Positions 11,240 through 21,237 of a stretch of 64,000 bases of DNA are shown here, piece after piece. The notes beneath the pieces were generated by a model. It was not told the origin of the DNA, did not search any database, and worked only from the letters and a program-made list of their open reading frames with translations. The first letter of the stretch is position 1, and each line of letters begins with the position of its first letter. Both the position numbers and the translations under genes were made by a program. The stretch comes from Marinobacterium lacunae (GTDB lineage Bacteria > Pseudomonadota > Gammaproteobacteria > Pseudomonadales > Balneatricaceae). The DNA is taken from NCBI RefSeq assembly GCF_000705555.1, contig NZ_JMQN01000059.1, positions 145,294-209,293 of the forward strand, read 5' to 3'.

Positions 11240-12532
11240 TCAGGCGAGATAACGCGCCAGCAGTTCTGCCACGTGAATCCCTTTAGGGCCACCTAGACGC
11301 GCAACCTGTTCACGGCAAGAAAACCCATTGGCAACCAGCTGTGATTCACTGCGCGCCCTAAGTACAGGCATCAAAACCAATTCGGCCATCGCACGAGCAT
11401 CGGCTGCATTCTCGACCTCGAACCCAAAGCTACCTGCACCTCCACAGCATGATGCTTCAATAAATTCAAACTCAAGACCGGGTACCTGTTTGAGTATTTT
11501 GCGCATTGATTTCATCGCCCCCACCGATTTCTGGTGGCAATGACCATGAACCATCACAGGCGGCTCGTCCGACGCTGACCTCAACGGCAACTTGAGACGC
11601 CCTCCATTCAACTCGCGTGCAAGAAACTCCTCAAATAGATAGGCGTTGTTTGCCAACTCATCAACGCGGGTACCCAGCCCTAAAGCCCGCAGTTCATCTC
11701 TGAGCATTAGCAAGGTCGATGGCTCAAGGCCAATCACCGCTCGACCGGCCTTGATATGCGCCTCGAGTGACTTGATCAGCCGTACCGCATCTTTGCGCGC
11801 TTTTGCGACTAGCCCTTGCGAATAGGCACTTCGCCCGCCACACAGGCCTCGAACGATAAAAACCCTAAACCCGCTGGCCTCAAGCACCTGCAGCGCTGCT
11901 GAGGCAGCTTCTGGCGCGTACGCTGCAGTGAAACTATCGACCCACAGCACCACCTCTCGCGCGCTATCTGGTTGTTCTTTGGGCACCAGTGACAATGCTT
12001 TAACAGGTATCGGTAACGGATGATCGTCGCTAAGTGACAACCACTTTCTGAACAAGGCGCAGGAGTTGATAGCGCTTACGGCGAATCTGGCTACACGCGG
12101 GTAATGCAATAGGTCCGGCAATGCAGCGAACGCGCGTTGCCTTAGCGTTACACCGCTACGTTGAATCTTTTGTGCAAGATACTCAACACGAATCGTCGCA
12201 ATGTCGAGATTGGTATCACATTCACGTTTGCAACCTTTGCATGAGACACACGCTGCCATCGCTCGGTCCAGCAGACGCTGCTCGTCATCTGAGATGTCGC
12301 CATTGAGCATCCGTTTGAGCAGGCGACTCCTGCCTCCCGGTGAGAACATAGCATCGCCGTGGACGCGAAAGCTGGGACACATGACGCCTCGCTCGATTGG
12401 ACGCAGGCACACCATGCTGTTGATGCACACCGATACAGCCTTGGCAAAGTCACCACCCTCTTTGGGAATATCGGCATATGCATCACCGAGTCCTGCGCTC
12501 TCATATTCAGACCAGTCCAGCTCAGTATCCAT
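11240..12532 (-). CDS. Stand-alone (Fe-S)-binding oxidoreductase subunit
   Basis: A 430-residue protein resembling the C-terminal iron-sulfur half of FAD-linked dehydrogenases such as YdiJ. A first cysteine group (CINSMVCLRPIERGVMCPSF) is irregular. A second, CVSCKGCKRECD, fits a 4Fe-4S site. Two CCG-type domains follow, with GHCHQKS and SCCGGAGSFGFE near the C terminus, typical of GlpC/LutA/heterodisulfide-reductase-like proteins. The FAD domain that usually precedes this module is not adjacent, so the partner is unknown. A full-length fused relative occurs at 55.5-58.5 kb. Substrate is not assignable. Confidence 0.75.
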   Translation of the reverse strand: MDTELDWSEYESAGLGDAYADIPKEGGDFAKAVSVCINSMVCLRPIERGVMCPSFRVHGDAMFSPGGRSRLLKRMLNGDISDDEQRLLDRAMAACVSCKGCKRECDTNLDIATIRVEYLAQKIQRSGVTLRQRAFAALPDLLHYPRVARFAVSAINSCALFRKWLSLSDDHPLPIPVKALSLVPKEQPDSAREVVLWVDSFTAAYAPEAASAALQVLEASGFRVFIVRGLCGGRSAYSQGLVAKARKDAVRLIKSLEAHIKAGRAVIGLEPSTLLMLRDELRALGLGTRVDELANNAYLFEEFLARELNGGRLKLPLRSASDEPPVMVHGHCHQKSVGAMKSMRKILKQVPGLEFEFIEASCCGGAGSFGFEVENAADARAMAELVLMPVLRARSESQLVANGFSCREQVARLGGPKGIHVAELLARYLA

Positions 12533-12810
12533 TCAACACACCCCGATTCGATGTTTCGCCCGAGCGTTCAACGCTCAAGGTCGCTTTATCGACAGACTCT
12601 CCAGATTAATTGTCACAAACACGACGCGATCACCTGCCTAATACACGTAGATACAATGGCGGAATTACGACACAAAAAAGTGTTTCACCTCGTCCTGCAC
12701 GGTAGAAAGCGTCAATAGCGCAGGCCGAGCCGGAGCTGCTGATATTGGAAGGGGAAATCCTGAGCAGCTCCGGTGAGCCTGTCAGGTAGAGGAATAGCAA
12801 GAAGCGAACC
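12533..12810. other. Intergenic stretch without recognised gene
   Basis: Between the iron-sulfur gene and the NDH-2 terminator I see no convincing reading frame, RNA or repeat. It presumably carries the promoter of the iron-sulfur gene. Confidence 0.5.
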
Positions 12811-12841
12811 AAAAAGGCCGGTCATGTGATGACCGGCCTTT
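12811..12841 (-). terminator. Rho-independent terminator of ndh
   Basis: A perfect ten-base stem, GGCCGGTCAT with ATGACCGGCC, and a three-base loop are flanked by A and T runs on both sides. It lies ten bases past the NDH-2 stop and could act on both strands. Confidence 0.88.
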
Positions 12842-12851
12842 GTTCAGTTTA

Positions 12852-14165
12852 TCAATGCAGTTTCATTCGTGGCCGAATTACCTTGTTGATGCGTGACACA
12901 AGCGTCACAAGGGCGGTTTTAACGTAACCATAAAGTGCTATCTGATGCATACGGTAGAGTGACACATATACAAGACGCGCCAGGTGACCTTCAACCATGA
13001 CGCTACCACGAGTAAGGTTACCCATGAGGTTGCCGACAGTTGAATACTTACTCAACGACACCAGCGAGCCGTAGTCACGGTATTCGTAGGCCGGAATATC
13101 ATCGCCGTTAAGGATGCGAGAGAAGTGGGTATACAGGTGGCTCGCCATCTGGTGGGCGGCTTGAGCACGCGGGGGCACAAGGCCACCTGCCTCATCCCTT
13201 CGAACGCACGCGGCACAATCACCTATCGCAAAAATACGCTCATCACGGGTTGTTCTCAGGTCTGCCCCAACTACAAGCTGATTGCGGTTATTGCACTCAA
13301 GACCGTCCAGTGTCTGGAGCAGTTCGGGAGCTTTAACACCGGCAGCCCAGACCATGAGATCGGCAGGAATAACCTCCCCCTCACTCGTGACGATCTCGCC
13401 CTCTCGAACTTCAACAACCTGCGTTTTCTCGCGCACATCAACACCCAACTTTCTCAGCTCTGTACGCACCGCAGCAGATATACGGGTCGGCAGTGCACCA
13501 AGAATCTGAGGGCTAGCCTCGATTAGCGTCAGTTTCATGCTGCTCGGCTCTATATTCGACACCCCGTATGAAACCAACTCCTGCGCTGAGTTATACAGTT
13601 CCGCCGAAAGCTCTACGCCGGTGGCACCTCCGCCTACAATCGAAATTCGAAGCGTGCTGTCGCTGCTCTGAGCACTCAGTTTGAGGCAGGTGTTCAGCAG
13701 TTGGTTATGGAAGTTATCCGCCTGGTTTCGATCATCAAGGAAACAGCAGTGCTGTTTAACGCCCGGCACACCGAAATCATTGGTCTGACTGCCAATAGCC
13801 AGCACAAGATAGTCGTAATAGAGCGTACGAGCCGGCACCAACTCTTCACCGGCGCTATTAAGCAGTGGTGCTAGACGTATACAGCGCTGTCCCCTGTCGA
13901 GACCTTCCAGACTTCCGATCTGGAACTGGAAGCCAGCCTGACGCGCCTGAGCGCGATAGCTGAGCTCATCGATACTTGAATCCAGACGCCCGGTCGCCAC
14001 CTCATGTAGCAACGGTTTCCAGACGTGAGTGGTCTCGCGATCAACCAAGGTTACTTTCAACCCCTTGCGGCCATATTTGCGCCCCAAACGGGTTGCGAGT
14101 TCCAAGCCTCCCGCTCCGCCGCCAACAATGACGACGTGCTGATAGAGGCTACTGGTACCTGTCAT
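12852..14165 (-). CDS. ndh: Type II NADH:quinone dehydrogenase
   Basis: Single-subunit, non-proton-pumping NADH dehydrogenase on the inner face of the membrane. The 437 residues contain the FAD-binding VVIVGGGAGGLELA (11-24) and the NADH-binding IVGGGATGVELSAEL (176-190). An AIGDCAA motif binds the flavin. The C-terminal region (SLYRMHQIALYGYVKTALVTLV) is amphipathic and probably anchors it to the membrane. Length and motifs match Ndh rather than sulfide-quinone reductase. It is monocistronic, with its own strong terminator. Confidence 0.92.
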   Translation of the reverse strand: MTGTSSLYQHVVIVGGGAGGLELATRLGRKYGRKGLKVTLVDRETTHVWKPLLHEVATGRLDSSIDELSYRAQARQAGFQFQIGSLEGLDRGQRCIRLAPLLNSAGEELVPARTLYYDYLVLAIGSQTNDFGVPGVKQHCCFLDDRNQADNFHNQLLNTCLKLSAQSSDSTLRISIVGGGATGVELSAELYNSAQELVSYGVSNIEPSSMKLTLIEASPQILGALPTRISAAVRTELRKLGVDVREKTQVVEVREGEIVTSEGEVIPADLMVWAAGVKAPELLQTLDGLECNNRNQLVVGADLRTTRDERIFAIGDCAACVRRDEAGGLVPPRAQAAHQMASHLYTHFSRILNGDDIPAYEYRDYGSLVSLSKYSTVGNLMGNLTRGSVMVEGHLARLVYVSLYRMHQIALYGYVKTALVTLVSRINKVIRPRMKLH

Positions 14166-14333
14166 AAAAATTTCCTTACAGCAGAACTAAGGTTAATTGG
14201 AAAATTGGAATCTTGATTGTTCGTCTACAGTCTCGGCCGTCAGTGCACATCTGCGCGTGCTTGTAACCCAACGTATCGATCAAAGAACTGTATGGATAAA
14301 TTCCTTTAACCCCTCAGTGTCCAGCCAGTCCGG

Positions 14334-16049
14334 TCATTGTTCGAGCAGATGGTTCATCAATGCTCTTAACTTCCCCGGCTTGAGCGGCTTGTTCAAAACC
14401 GCCAAACCCTTTTCTCTAAACAGCCTGCGGGTTTCTCCGCTTCGATCTGCAGTCAATATCGCGGCCGGCACCGGGTGATTAAAGTATTTTCTTAATTTTT
14501 GCACCGCATCAATGCCAGTGGCATCGTTGTCCAGATGGTAATCAGCGAGGATCATGGCGGGGCGTTCCAAACGCGCTTCAAGCGCTTCATCAAGGCTCTC
14601 GACAGTCGACACCCGACAACCCCAACCCTCCAGCAAAGCACGCATACTGACAAGGATTTCGGGCTCATTATCAACCACCAGTATACGCTCACCTTTCAGG
14701 GCATCACTCTGATGCGGAACGGGCTCGAACCGTTTGACCACATCCCCCCCATCGGCAAGCGGGACAAGCAATCCAAAACGAGACCCCTTGCCTTCGATCG
14801 AATCGAGCTGAATATGATACCCAAGAACCCGGGCAATCCGGTCAACAATCGCTAGCCCAAGCCCCACACCGCCCTTTTTCGGCCCGCGCTTCTTGAGCTG
14901 ACGAAACTCAAGAAATATCTCCTCTCTCTGCTCATTAGGAATTCCAGGGCCGGTGTCCCAAACCTCGATCAACACCTGATCCCCTCGACGACGCATCGAA
15001 AGCAGAACAGTACCGTTTTCGGTATACCGTATTGCGTTACCTATAAGGTTTCTCAGTATACGTGACAGCAGACGTAAATCGGAGCGCACTGCAAGATTCG
15101 GCGCGCGAATACGAAACGCCAAACCAGCTTCATGCGCCAGCGACTGGAACTCAGCTTCCATATTGCGAAGCAGATGAGATAGCGGGAAGGATTGCATATC
15201 CGGCTGGACCGCATTTTGATCCAGCTTGGAGATATCAAGCAGGTCTGACAGTAGATGTTCAGCGCCCGATAGCGCACGGTGAACCCTCTCGACCAGATCG
15301 CCCTCATAATCGCCGATTTCGCGCTCTCGCAACGCGGATACCAGCAAACGCGCGGCATTCAGTGGCTGAAGGAGATCGTGACTGGCGGCTGCCAGATACT
15401 TGTCTTTGCTCCTATTCGCGTTTTCAGCGGCCTCTTTCGCCAACGCCATCTGCTGTTCGGCTGCATGACGCTCAGCCACCTCCTCACGCAAGCGGTCATT
15501 CAACTGCAAAAGCTCATAGGTACGTTCGCTCACCCGCTGCTCGAGCGCTTCATTGATCGCCTGCATCTGGTTCTGCATACGAACGCGCTCTGTGATGTCG
15601 GCAACAAATCCCTCTATGATCGTCTCGTGTTCATCGGGTCTTAACAGCATGTGCATCGACACGTGAATCAAACCGCCGCCCGAGCGCTTCAAACGCGTCT
15701 GATAGAGGAAGAGTTGGCCTTCGCTCGCCAAGCGGACGCGTATCTTTGCGAACTCCTCCTCTCCGCCCTCCAGCAGGCAGGAAAGCGTAACCTGGCCATC
15801 GGTCAGCACACCGTCGTCAACAGCGCAGATGCGGGCTAAAGTAGGATTGGCCCGCTCAATTAAACCATCCATGCTGGCTTGAAAAATGCCGTGTAAGGCA
15901 TTCTCGAACAGCCACTTGTAACGATTCCGTTCGTTCTCAAGCTCTTCAATCTTGCGTTGTAGTGCGGGGTAGTAGCTTTTGCGGGCAGACTGCCCACCCA
16001 GTCCGATCAAGTCATCTACAGATACAGACGGCTCAGAGGGCTTCTTCAT
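14334..16049 (-). CDS. ercS: Hybrid sensor kinase, ErcS-type
   Basis: Cytoplasmic hybrid histidine kinase without membrane segments, 571 residues. The order is a PAS domain (about 45-155), a coiled-coil linker (160-215), a HisKA domain with phospho-acceptor His224 in ASHDLLQPLNAARL, a HATPase domain, and a C-terminal receiver from about 455 with the acceptor Asp in ILADYHLDN. It overlaps ercA by 17 bases. In Pseudomonas aeruginosa the same pair (ErcA-ErcS) controls PQQ-dependent ethanol oxidation. Assignment rests on domain order and this synteny; the signal is unknown. Confidence 0.85.
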   Translation of the reverse strand: MKKPSEPSVSVDDLIGLGGQSARKSYYPALQRKIEELENERNRYKWLFENALHGIFQASMDGLIERANPTLARICAVDDGVLTDGQVTLSCLLEGGEEEFAKIRVRLASEGQLFLYQTRLKRSGGGLIHVSMHMLLRPDEHETIIEGFVADITERVRMQNQMQAINEALEQRVSERTYELLQLNDRLREEVAERHAAEQQMALAKEAAENANRSKDKYLAAASHDLLQPLNAARLLVSALREREIGDYEGDLVERVHRALSGAEHLLSDLLDISKLDQNAVQPDMQSFPLSHLLRNMEAEFQSLAHEAGLAFRIRAPNLAVRSDLRLLSRILRNLIGNAIRYTENGTVLLSMRRRGDQVLIEVWDTGPGIPNEQREEIFLEFRQLKKRGPKKGGVGLGLAIVDRIARVLGYHIQLDSIEGKGSRFGLLVPLADGGDVVKRFEPVPHQSDALKGERILVVDNEPEILVSMRALLEGWGCRVSTVESLDEALEARLERPAMILADYHLDNDATGIDAVQKLRKYFNHPVPAAILTADRSGETRRLFREKGLAVLNKPLKPGKLRALMNHLLEQ

Positions 16050-17196
16050 ACACGGTCTCGACGTCGCGCAGATTCGAGCGACGCGGGTTGGTCAAGATAC
16101 AAGGGTCTTTAATAGCATTGGCACTCAGATATGGGATATCGGACACATTGACGCCATACTTGCCCAACGTGCTTTTCAGCCCCACATCGCGCTTGAGCGC
16201 AGTGACATGATTATGCAACCGTTTCTGTATCTGCTTGCTGGTCAAACCGCGGGTATCGATACCCATCGTTTGGGCAATCACTGCAAAACGCTCCTGTGCC
16301 GAGGTGTAGTTGTAATCGATAACATGCTCAACAAGCATTGCGTTGCAAAGACCATGCGGCAGATCGAGATAACCGCCCAGACTGTGGGACATGGCATGTA
16401 CCGCACCGAGAATGGCGTTTGAAAAGGCAAGCCCTGCTTTCATAGAGCCCAGCATGATCTGCTCACGCAGATACTTGTCTTCAGGCTGTTCGACGAGTAA
16501 CGCCAAGTGGTTATTGATCAGACGAATAGCATCGAGTGCATGCATATCAGTCAACGCGCCGCTGCCGGTCGACACAAATGCTTCTATGGCATGAACCAGA
16601 GCATCGACTCCCGTACAGGCGGTCAAAAACGGCGACATGGTGCTGGTCGTATCCGGGTCGATCAACGACACATCCGGCACAACCGATTTGCTGACGATGG
16701 AAAACTTAACCCGCTGTTCTAGATCGGTAATGATCGCGAACTGGGACACATCCGCCGATGTACCAGCCGTAGTCGGAATAAAAATAAGCGGCGGAATAGG
16801 ATAGGTGGTCTGGTCAATGCCTTCAAAGACCCGTATCTGTTCACCGTGCGTACTCACGATGCCGATACCCTTGGCACGGTCCATCGGGCTGCCACCGCCG
16901 ATCGCGACAATGACGTCACACCCTTTCTCCCGGTAGATCTCCGCGCCGCGCATCACCTCCTCAGTGCGAGGATTCGGTGACACATCGGTAAAGCGCACCA
17001 CATCCAGTCCCTGCTCATGCAGTAACGTTTCGATCTCCAAGACCCAGCCAGCGTTAACCACCCCCGGATCTGATACAAGCATTACACGCTGTGCACCGAA
17101 GGTTTTGGCATAGTTGCCGACCATTTTCCGTGCGCCGCTGCCGAATATGATCTCTGGCGCGACAAACTTCCGAAGACTGGAAACTTCGTTGGACAT
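16033..17196 (-). CDS. ercA: Iron-containing alcohol dehydrogenase, ErcA-type
   Basis: A 387-residue group III (Fe-dependent) alcohol dehydrogenase. It has the nucleotide motif IGGGSPMDRAKG and the metal-binding residues within GVDALVHAIEAF and AVHAMSHSLGGYLDLPHGLCNAML. In Pseudomonas the homologue ErcA is required for normal induction of the ethanol oxidation system and is thought to have a sensory or regulatory role with the kinase ErcS, which here overlaps its 3' end. A direct catalytic role in alcohol or aldehyde turnover is the alternative. The context beside ercS and pqqH supports the ercA name. Confidence 0.88.
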   Translation of the reverse strand: MSNEVSSLRKFVAPEIIFGSGARKMVGNYAKTFGAQRVMLVSDPGVVNAGWVLEIETLLHEQGLDVVRFTDVSPNPRTEEVMRGAEIYREKGCDVIVAIGGGSPMDRAKGIGIVSTHGEQIRVFEGIDQTTYPIPPLIFIPTTAGTSADVSQFAIITDLEQRVKFSIVSKSVVPDVSLIDPDTTSTMSPFLTACTGVDALVHAIEAFVSTGSGALTDMHALDAIRLINNHLALLVEQPEDKYLREQIMLGSMKAGLAFSNAILGAVHAMSHSLGGYLDLPHGLCNAMLVEHVIDYNYTSAQERFAVIAQTMGIDTRGLTSKQIQKRLHNHVTALKRDVGLKSTLGKYGVNVSDIPYLSANAIKDPCILTNPRRSNLRDVETVYEEAL

Positions 17197-17349
17197 GGTT
17201 CCTGCCTCAAGCTTGGCGGCATAACAGCTGCCGCATCTTTAATTATTGTTGTCTCTAAGACTCTGAAGTATGCGACAAAACTCCGCCAACAGCACTTCAC
17301 CTTTGGTACCGCCATACGAAATTTGCAACGCGCATGACCAGCCGCAATA

Positions 17350-17748
17350 TCAAGACCTGTCCGGCTGCCACCGCTCAAACTCTGCCAGCCCCTCATATGA
17401 TAGCCAGGGCTGGTTGTGGGAGGTCCAAATATGGTATTGCGGGCTCATTCCGGGATCGTCATCCAGAGTCGCCACGCGGACCACGACATGGGGCTTGCCC
17501 ACCCGCTCTGCCATCAGGTGAGACCCACAGACTGAACAGAAGTGCCTGAGTTTACCCGGCGAGGACTCAAATACCGATAACGTGTCTTCGCCTGTCAACC
17601 AACGGAAATGCTCTCGCAGCACACCCGCTGTGGTATTGAATGCGGCCGCGTGGGCCTTGCGGCATGTGTTGCAATGACAGTGTCCTATCGGCATGTCTAT
17701 TTGATCAAGCTCATAGGTGACAGCCCCACACAAACAACTTCCTTTCAT
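17350..17748 (-). CDS. GFA-family zinc-binding protein
   Basis: A 132-residue protein of the GFA (glutathione-dependent formaldehyde-activating) fold. Three cysteine groups are evident: SCLCGAV, HCHCNTCRK and CSVCGSH, which would hold two zinc ions. Family members range from the disputed formaldehyde-glutathione enzyme Gfa to proteins of unknown role. Its position inside the alcohol-oxidation cluster, between pqqH and ercA, makes a link with aldehyde or formaldehyde handling plausible. That is inference from context only. No signal peptide is seen. Confidence 0.8.
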   Translation of the reverse strand: MKGSCLCGAVTYELDQIDMPIGHCHCNTCRKAHAAAFNTTAGVLREHFRWLTGEDTLSVFESSPGKLRHFCSVCGSHLMAERVGKPHVVVRVATLDDDPGMSPQYHIWTSHNQPWLSYEGLAEFERWQPDRS

Positions 17749-17977
17749 CTACAGCTTTCCACTTTTATCGCCGTGTTTTAGCGCCCTGACCTGCGCTCAT
17801 GCCTTGACGTTACCGGATGGCCGGCATTGACCATTCATGCGATGTCAGGATCAAGATCATGCCAATAAAATACCATAAGTCCACGTATCCCCAGCCCGAC
17901 GCTATCCCAAGAGGGTCAGGTTGTGCGGGGATCGTGAGACAGGTAACGGTAGAGGAATGTAACGTCAGGCGTAACCC

Positions 17978-19852
17978 TTACTGGGATATCCAGCGCGAAT
18001 AGAATGCCAGCTCAAGCTCCAACACGCTGATTTGGTTCACGGGAGACCTAAAACCATGGCCTTCGTCACTGAAATAATGCGTTTCAACCGGGACGCCCTG
18101 CTCTCTTAAACGCGTTGCCATTTCGCGAGTCTGCTCGGGCAATACCACCTTATCCTCTTCTCCCTGAAAAAAGATAACAGGTGAACTTATCCTATGGGCA
18201 TTATGCAGGGGTGAGCGCTCCAAGTAGCGCGTACTGTCTGCAACCGGATCTCCAATTAGCCAAGAGAGGTATCGGGACTCGAACTTGTGGGTTACATCAT
18301 TCAGGCGCGATGGCTCGGATACCCCGTAAAGGCTGGCACCTGCCGTAAACAGGCTGCTATTGGCAAGTGCACTTAACGCGGTATAGCCCCCGGCGCTGTT
18401 GCCCCGAATGAACATGGCGCCCGGATCTGCCAACCCTCGGTAGATCAAATCATGTGCAACACTTTCCACATCCTCTACATCGGACTCGCCCCAACGACCG
18501 GCCAGCATCATCCTATAGCTGCGCCCATAACCGGTGCTGCCACGATAGTTGACGTCGGCGACCATGTAACCGCGTTGGGTCCAAAACTGTATGGCAGACT
18601 TCAGTATCGGCGCTGTTGATGCGGTGGGCCCGCCATGTATAAAGATGATCGTGGGGCTAGGGGCCACGCCCGCACTCACCCCGCGATACAGAAAATAAGG
18701 CACGCGACTGCCGTCCGGGAGAGGAGCCCCACACGGCTCGGGGTTTGTAACAGGATAATCCGGGAACTCTCCACCGTGGAGTGCATAGCCATTAACTGCG
18801 TAAGTATCGGGCGTGCCGCTGATCCTCAACACCATCGGCTGCCGATTACTGAATTCGGCGACGCAACAGATCTCTCCATCGGCCAGCGCCAGGGAGTGTA
18901 AGCGGCTTGCTTTTAGATCAAGGCATAGCCGCTGCCAACGAATACCATCGTGCCGATAGAGGTTCGAATAGCCCCTATGCTGACCTATCGCCCAAAGCGC
19001 CCCGTTCTCATCCCAACCATAGGACGATAACCCAAATTGCCAGGGTGCAGAGGCAAACTCAGTATCGGCCGGTTTGTCACCCGACAAAGGTGTAAACGCC
19101 TCGCCATTGAACGATTCTATTGACCACCAGTCATCACGATCGACCACCGCATGCAACACCCCATCAGGTGAGAAGCGCGGCTGAACCCAGGCGCGCTCGA
19201 CATCGGATACAACACGCTTCTCTTTTGGATAACCAAGGTCCGACAAAGACGCCGCGCACACGCGAGTGCTTAGCCAGGGTTGATTCGGGTGATCCCACTC
19301 TACCCATGCCAACTCCGAACCGTCAGGGCTCAGCGCGGGCGACGCGTAAAAGTCAGCCCCCTCTGCCAACACTCTTACCCGGCCGTCGCTACCGACACTG
19401 ACCAGGCGATTCTCAGGCTCAGGTTGCCCCTGCGTGTGAGTTTCGCAGATCGCGATGAGCCGTTGCCGTACGCTGTCAAAGGTAAGGTCTGCAAAGCGTG
19501 ATCGATGCATGGATGTGAGTTGACGTGCAAAACCACCCGAGAGACTCGCACACCAAATCTGCTGATCACTGTCGTTGACGAAGAACGCGTTATGACTGGA
19601 GAGGCACCAGGCGCCACCGCCGTACTCGTGGACTCGGCTTCGGACACTGAACTCTGCCGGCAAGATCGACTCCAGCTCTCCCGCTTCGAAGCGGCAGAGC
19701 TGGTTTTTACCGGTACGGCTATCGAAACTGACACCGTACGCCGAGCCACCTTGCGTTCTCAGCCCGGCGTATTCGCGTACCGCCTTGACCGCTTCAGCGG
19801 CCGAGATGGGGTGCTCAACCGGATCGTGCAAAAACACGGGAGTTGCGCTCAT
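17978..19852 (-). CDS. pqqH: S9 family peptidase, PqqH-like
   Basis: Prolyl-oligopeptidase-type serine hydrolase, 624 residues from the ATG at 19852 ([11 protein letters not shown]). That start is preferred to one 20 codons upstream because it matches the overlap pattern of the operon. An N-terminal beta-propeller region precedes an alpha/beta-hydrolase domain with the nucleophile in RGNSAGGY, an Asp in QGEEDKVV and a His in DEGHGF. In P. aeruginosa the peptidase PqqH follows pqqE, and a role in PQQ precursor processing is inferred; no PqqF-type metalloprotease is present here. It overlaps pqqE by 38 bases. Confidence 0.87.
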   Translation of the reverse strand: MSATPVFLHDPVEHPISAAEAVKAVREYAGLRTQGGSAYGVSFDSRTGKNQLCRFEAGELESILPAEFSVRSRVHEYGGGAWCLSSHNAFFVNDSDQQIWCASLSGGFARQLTSMHRSRFADLTFDSVRQRLIAICETHTQGQPEPENRLVSVGSDGRVRVLAEGADFYASPALSPDGSELAWVEWDHPNQPWLSTRVCAASLSDLGYPKEKRVVSDVERAWVQPRFSPDGVLHAVVDRDDWWSIESFNGEAFTPLSGDKPADTEFASAPWQFGLSSYGWDENGALWAIGQHRGYSNLYRHDGIRWQRLCLDLKASRLHSLALADGEICCVAEFSNRQPMVLRISGTPDTYAVNGYALHGGEFPDYPVTNPEPCGAPLPDGSRVPYFLYRGVSAGVAPSPTIIFIHGGPTASTAPILKSAIQFWTQRGYMVADVNYRGSTGYGRSYRMMLAGRWGESDVEDVESVAHDLIYRGLADPGAMFIRGNSAGGYTALSALANSSLFTAGASLYGVSEPSRLNDVTHKFESRYLSWLIGDPVADSTRYLERSPLHNAHRISSPVIFFQGEEDKVVLPEQTREMATRLREQGVPVETHYFSDEGHGFRSPVNQISVLELELAFYSRWISQ

Positions 19853-20981
19853 TGCGATAGGTGATCGCGGTAGCGGGATGCTCAGCCTCGGCTGAAGCCC
19901 GCGCAGCCTCAATCAGGTGATGGTCAGGCGATTTGGCACATACCGGATCAGCGGCATTCATATCGCCCGTCATCAGATAGGCCTGACAACGACAGCCGCC
20001 ATGATCCTTCTCCTTTTCGTCGCACGAGCGACAAGGTTCCTGCATCCACTCATCGCCACGAAAATGATTGAAACCGTTCGACGCGTTCCAGATCGCCTCG
20101 ATCGACTGCTGCTTAACATTCGGAAATTCAATCGGCAGCATGCGGGCACTATGGCACGGCAACGCTGTACCGTCCGGCGTCACCGTCAGGAAGATCTCGC
20201 CCCAGCCGTTCATACACTTCTTCGGACGTTCCTCGTAGTAATCGGGTGTGACAAATATCAACCGTATCGGGTTGCCCTCGGCCTTGAGCGTTTCACGGTA
20301 CTCGTTGGTAATCCGTTCCGCCCGTTCAAGCTGGGCACGCGTCGGCAACAGTTGCTCACGGTTTTCATACGCCCACCCGTAGTACTGACAGGTCGCAAGT
20401 TCGACGTAGTCGGCCCCAAGCTCCACACACAACTCGATAATCCGGTCGATCTGGTCGATGTTGTGCTTATGGGTCACGAAGTTAAGCACCATCGGATAGC
20501 CCTGCGCTTTCACTTCGCGGGCGATCTTAAGCTTCTGCTGAAACGCCTTTTTTGAACCGGCCAACATGTTGTTGACCTCTTCGTCCGAGGCCTGAAAGCT
20601 CACTTGTATATGGTCCAGTCCCGCCTCGCGAAACGCTGCGATTCGTTCGGCACTAAGACCTATACCGGATGTGATCAGGTTGGTGTAGTAACCCAGCTTT
20701 CTTGCTTCGGCAATCAGTTGCTCAAGATCCTGCCGAACCAGAGGCTCCCCACCCGAGAAGCCAAGCTGAGCGGCGCCCATCTCGCGTGCCTGACGAAAGA
20801 CGCTGATCCATTCATCTGTGGTCAGTTCAGCACCGGTGTCGGCGAAATCCAGAGGGTTACTGCAGTATGGACACTGCAGCGGACATTTATAGGTTAACTC
20901 CGCGAGCAGCCAGAGTGGCTGCCCGTGTGGTTTCTGCTCGCGCGCCAGCGTATTAGCGGTAGTCGATCCAGTGCTGTTCAC
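19815..20981 (-). CDS. pqqE: PqqA peptide cyclase, radical SAM
   Basis: Radical-SAM enzyme that cross-links the Glu and Tyr of PqqA, the first step of PQQ synthesis. The cluster-binding CPLQCPYC gives cysteines at about 33, 37 and 40. A SPASM domain with CHSARMLP and [16 protein letters not shown] binds auxiliary clusters. I place the start at GTG 20981, since it has GGAGGT seven bases upstream and gives a protein of 388 residues beginning shortly before the conserved [12 protein letters not shown]. It overlaps pqqD by 29 bases and pqqH by 38. Confidence 0.95.
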   Translation of the reverse strand: MNSTGSTTANTLAREQKPHGQPLWLLAELTYKCPLQCPYCSNPLDFADTGAELTTDEWISVFRQAREMGAAQLGFSGGEPLVRQDLEQLIAEARKLGYYTNLITSGIGLSAERIAAFREAGLDHIQVSFQASDEEVNNMLAGSKKAFQQKLKIAREVKAQGYPMVLNFVTHKHNIDQIDRIIELCVELGADYVELATCQYYGWAYENREQLLPTRAQLERAERITNEYRETLKAEGNPIRLIFVTPDYYEERPKKCMNGWGEIFLTVTPDGTALPCHSARMLPIEFPNVKQQSIEAIWNASNGFNHFRGDEWMQEPCRSCDEKEKDHGGCRCQAYLMTGDMNAADPVCAKSPDHHLIEAARASAEAEHPATAITYRNERNSRVFARSG

Positions 20982-21237
20982 GGGCCACCTCCAGAAACTC
21001 GGTGATGTCACGGCTAAGATCACCCGCCTGCGGGAATTTTTCCCTCAACGCCGCGGTGATGGCGCTTACGTTACGCTGCCCATCTACCAAGGATAGTATT
21101 TCGCCCGCGCTTTCGTTCAACTTGACCATCCCTTCCGGGTAAAGCAGGACATACGCTTGCTGGGCAGGTTCCCATTGAAACCGGAACAGGCTGCCCAGGA
21201 CGGGGACGCGAAAATCGGTTTTAACGGCTGCGTTCAT
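20953..21237 (-). CDS. pqqD: PqqA-binding chaperone PqqD
   Basis: Small peptide chaperone that binds PqqA and presents it to PqqE. The 94 residues contain [31 protein letters not shown], the family core, slightly shortened here to its recognisable parts [19 protein letters not shown] and LNESAGEIL. Its start overlaps the pqqC stop by four bases, and its end lies inside pqqE. Length and order within pqqABCDE make the call secure. Confidence 0.95.
   Translation of the reverse strand: MNAAVKTDFRVPVLGSLFRFQWEPAQQAYVLLYPEGMVKLNESAGEILSLVDGQRNVSAITAALREKFPQAGDLSRDITEFLEVAREQHWIDYR

Noticed and set aside
17298..17311. CACCTTTGGTACCG upstream of ercA as a copy of the island motif
   Set aside because: Only the right half matches and the spacing is off by one base.
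19917..20555. A 212-codon frame opposite pqqE
   Set aside because: Antisense to the radical-SAM gene, whose cysteine motifs are intact.
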